Part shown: positions 6,822 to 7,909 of the stretch, in pieces | Layout: every line of letters starts with the position of its first letter | How positions within the stretch are numbered: position 1 is the first letter of the stretch | Assembly: GCA_027030825.1 (NCBI GenBank) | Contig: JALVEM010000420.1 | Span: 1-7,909, forward strand | Direction: 5' to 3' | Length of the DNA stretch: 7,909 nucleotides | DNA from: Thiohalobacter sp. | GTDB lineage: Bacteria > Pseudomonadota > Gammaproteobacteria > Thiohalobacterales > Thiohalobacteraceae | Position numbers and translations under genes: made by a program | Notes under the pieces: model-generated | Databases searched by the model: none | What the model was told of the DNA's origin: nothing | What the model saw: only the letters and a program-made list of their open reading frames with translations

Positions 6822-7909
6822 CTAGCGGAGCAGGCGGGTGAAATCGTTGAGCAACGCCAGGCTCATCAGTGCAAGCAATATCAGCAATCCGATGCGTTGC
6901 CCGATCACCTCGACCTGTTCGGGCACCGGTCTGCCGCGCACGAGCTCGATAAGGTAATACATCAGATGTCCGCCATCCAGTATGGGGATGGGAAGAAGAT
7001 TCAGCAGCCCGAGGCTGATGCTGACGATGGCGAGATAGCCCAGAAAGGCCGCCAGACCCAGGCTGGCCGTCTGCCCGGCATACTGGGCGATGCTGATCGG
7101 GCCGCTGAGATTCTCGACCGAGGCCTCGCCGATGAGCATCTTCCACAGCGTGCGCAACGTCAGTGCGCTCATCTCCCAGGTCTTGCGCAGGCTCGCCGGC
7201 AAGGCTTCCAGGGGGCCGTAGCGGACGGTGGTGCGCAGGGAGTCCTCCAGACCCTCGGGCAGCCGCACATAGGCCCCGATGCGGCCGATGGTGCGACCGT
7301 CCATGTCCACCGCCTCGGGAATGATCGAGAGCACGACCTCCTCGCCGCCCCGCTCCACGGTCACCCGGATCACCTGTTCGGCATGGCTCTGCACATAGTC
7401 GACCCAGTCGTCCCAGGTCAGGATGGGCAGGTCGTCGGCCTCGAGGATGCGGTCGCCCGGCCGCAGCCCGGCGCGGTCGGCCGGCCCGCCCGGAACGACC
7501 TTGTCGATCACGGGCGCGAGTTTCGGCCGCCACGGCTTCAGACCGATGGCATCGAGCAGGTTGCCGCGATCGAGAATGCCGGGCACATCGGCGAGATCGA
7601 TGAAGGCCTGGCGTGTCACGCCATCCTCTCCGCGCACGCGCAACGCGATCCGGCGCCTGTCCAGGGCGGCATCGAGCAGGGCCATCAGGGCGGCATCCCA
7701 GGTGGGCGTTTCCTTCCCGTCCACTGCAACGATCTCGTCCCGCTCCAGCAGACCGGCCTCGGCGGCAGGCGAATGCGGCGGCGGGGCATCGATGACCGGG
7801 CGCAGGCCCGGCACGCCGTGCATGTACATGATCCAGTAGGCAAGCACGGCGAACAGCAGGTTGAACAGCGGCCCAGCCACCACCACGGCGATGCGCGTGC
7901 CCACCGGCT
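6822..7909 (-). CDS. rseP: Intramembrane zinc metalloprotease RseP, partial (5' end off the right edge)
   Basis: RseP is the inner-membrane site-2 protease that cleaves the anti-sigma factor RseA after DegS, releasing sigma-E under envelope stress; it also removes remnant signal peptides. About 361 codons are visible. The frame continues past the window edge, so the GTG at 7904 is an internal valine, not the start. Compared with E. coli (450 residues), roughly 90 N-terminal residues are missing, including the zinc-binding HEXXH helix. The visible part starts in the second membrane segment (RIAVVVAGPLFNLLFAVLAYW). It then shows two PDZ domains (VDGKETPTWDA in the first; VVPGGPADRAGLRPGDRI in the second), NLSGPISIAQYAGQTASLG, and the membrane segment with PIPILDGGH. 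Asp310 of the visible part (codon 6977-6975) is the third zinc ligand, equivalent to E. coli Asp402. A final hydrophobic helix ends in LLNDFTRLLR. The visible portion shows no defect. Confidence 0.97.
   Translation of the reverse strand, partial: PVGTRIAVVVAGPLFNLLFAVLAYWIMYMHGVPGLRPVIDAPPPHSPAAEAGLLERDEIVAVDGKETPTWDAALMALLDAALDRRRIALRVRGEDGVTRQAFIDLADVPGILDRGNLLDAIGLKPWRPKLAPVIDKVVPGGPADRAGLRPGDRILEADDLPILTWDDWVDYVQSHAEQVIRVTVERGGEEVVLSIIPEAVDMDGRTIGRIGAYVRLPEGLEDSLRTTVRYGPLEALPASLRKTWEMSALTLRTLWKMLIGEASVENLSGPISIAQYAGQTASLGLAAFLGYLAIVSISLGLLNLLPIPILDGGHLMYYLIELVRGRPVPEQVEVIGQRIGLLILLALMSLALLNDFTRLLR

Noticed and set aside
6783..7300. A possible sigma-E promoter for bamA in the gap or the 3' end of rseP.
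   Set aside because: Expected by analogy with E. coli, but I found no convincing GGAACTT-like -35 with a suitably spaced -10 element by eye. A position-weight-matrix scan would be needed to claim it.
6115..7533. A 472-codon minus-strand frame spanning the end of rseP and the start of bamA.
   Set aside because: It is in a different frame from both genes, which are unmistakable, and its product is Arg/Gly-rich without recognisable motifs.
1..7909. A hidden novel system, mobile element, CRISPR array, tRNA or small RNA gene.
   Set aside because: The whole window is filled by eight conserved, co-directional housekeeping genes with gaps of 39 bp or less. No direct-repeat array, transposase, attachment-site-like repeat or shift in composition was seen.

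Overview
The window is one uninterrupted, single-direction gene block. All eight genes lie on the minus strand, so transcription runs from high to low coordinates: rseP (5' part off the right edge), bamA, skp, lpxD, fabZ, lpxA, lpxB and rnhB (its last few codons off the left edge). This is the classic outer-membrane biogenesis and lipid A cluster of Gamma- and Betaproteobacteria. Base composition looks GC-rich (roughly 60-65% by eye). A Gram-negative, LPS-making proteobacterium is certain. I lean towards a GC-rich gammaproteobacterium outside the enterics, but cannot exclude a betaproteobacterium or name a genus.

Layout from upstream to downstream: rseP (window edge to 6822), 39 bp gap, bamA (6782-4497), 18 bp, skp (4478-3966), 4 bp, lpxD (3961-2936, GTG start), 6 bp, fabZ (2929-2477), 4 bp overlap, lpxA (2480-1710, GTG start), 4 bp, lpxB (1705-560), 8 bp overlap, rnhB (567 to the edge). 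Nothing longer than 39 bp is non-coding. I see no RNA gene, mobile element, CRISPR array, DNA repeat array or convincing terminator. The tight spacing and overlaps point to one polycistronic message with translational coupling.

How the genes work together: RseP is the site-2 protease of the sigma-E envelope stress pathway, which monitors outer-membrane protein folding. BamA inserts those proteins and Skp escorts them across the periplasm. LpxA, LpxD and LpxB catalyse the first and third acylation steps and the disaccharide-forming step of lipid A synthesis. FabZ acts on the same (R)-3-hydroxyacyl-ACP pool that LpxA and LpxD use. RnhB (RNase HII) removes ribonucleotides from DNA and is a usual positional companion of lpxB without a lipid role.

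I found no previously undescribed system here. The points most worth a second look are sequence details inside conserved genes. LpxA carries Phe at the hydrocarbon-ruler position, which suggests short acyl chains. BamA is compact and cysteine-free, with a short L6 loop and VRGW in place of VRGF/Y. lpxA and rnhB also have start sites that are easy to miss.
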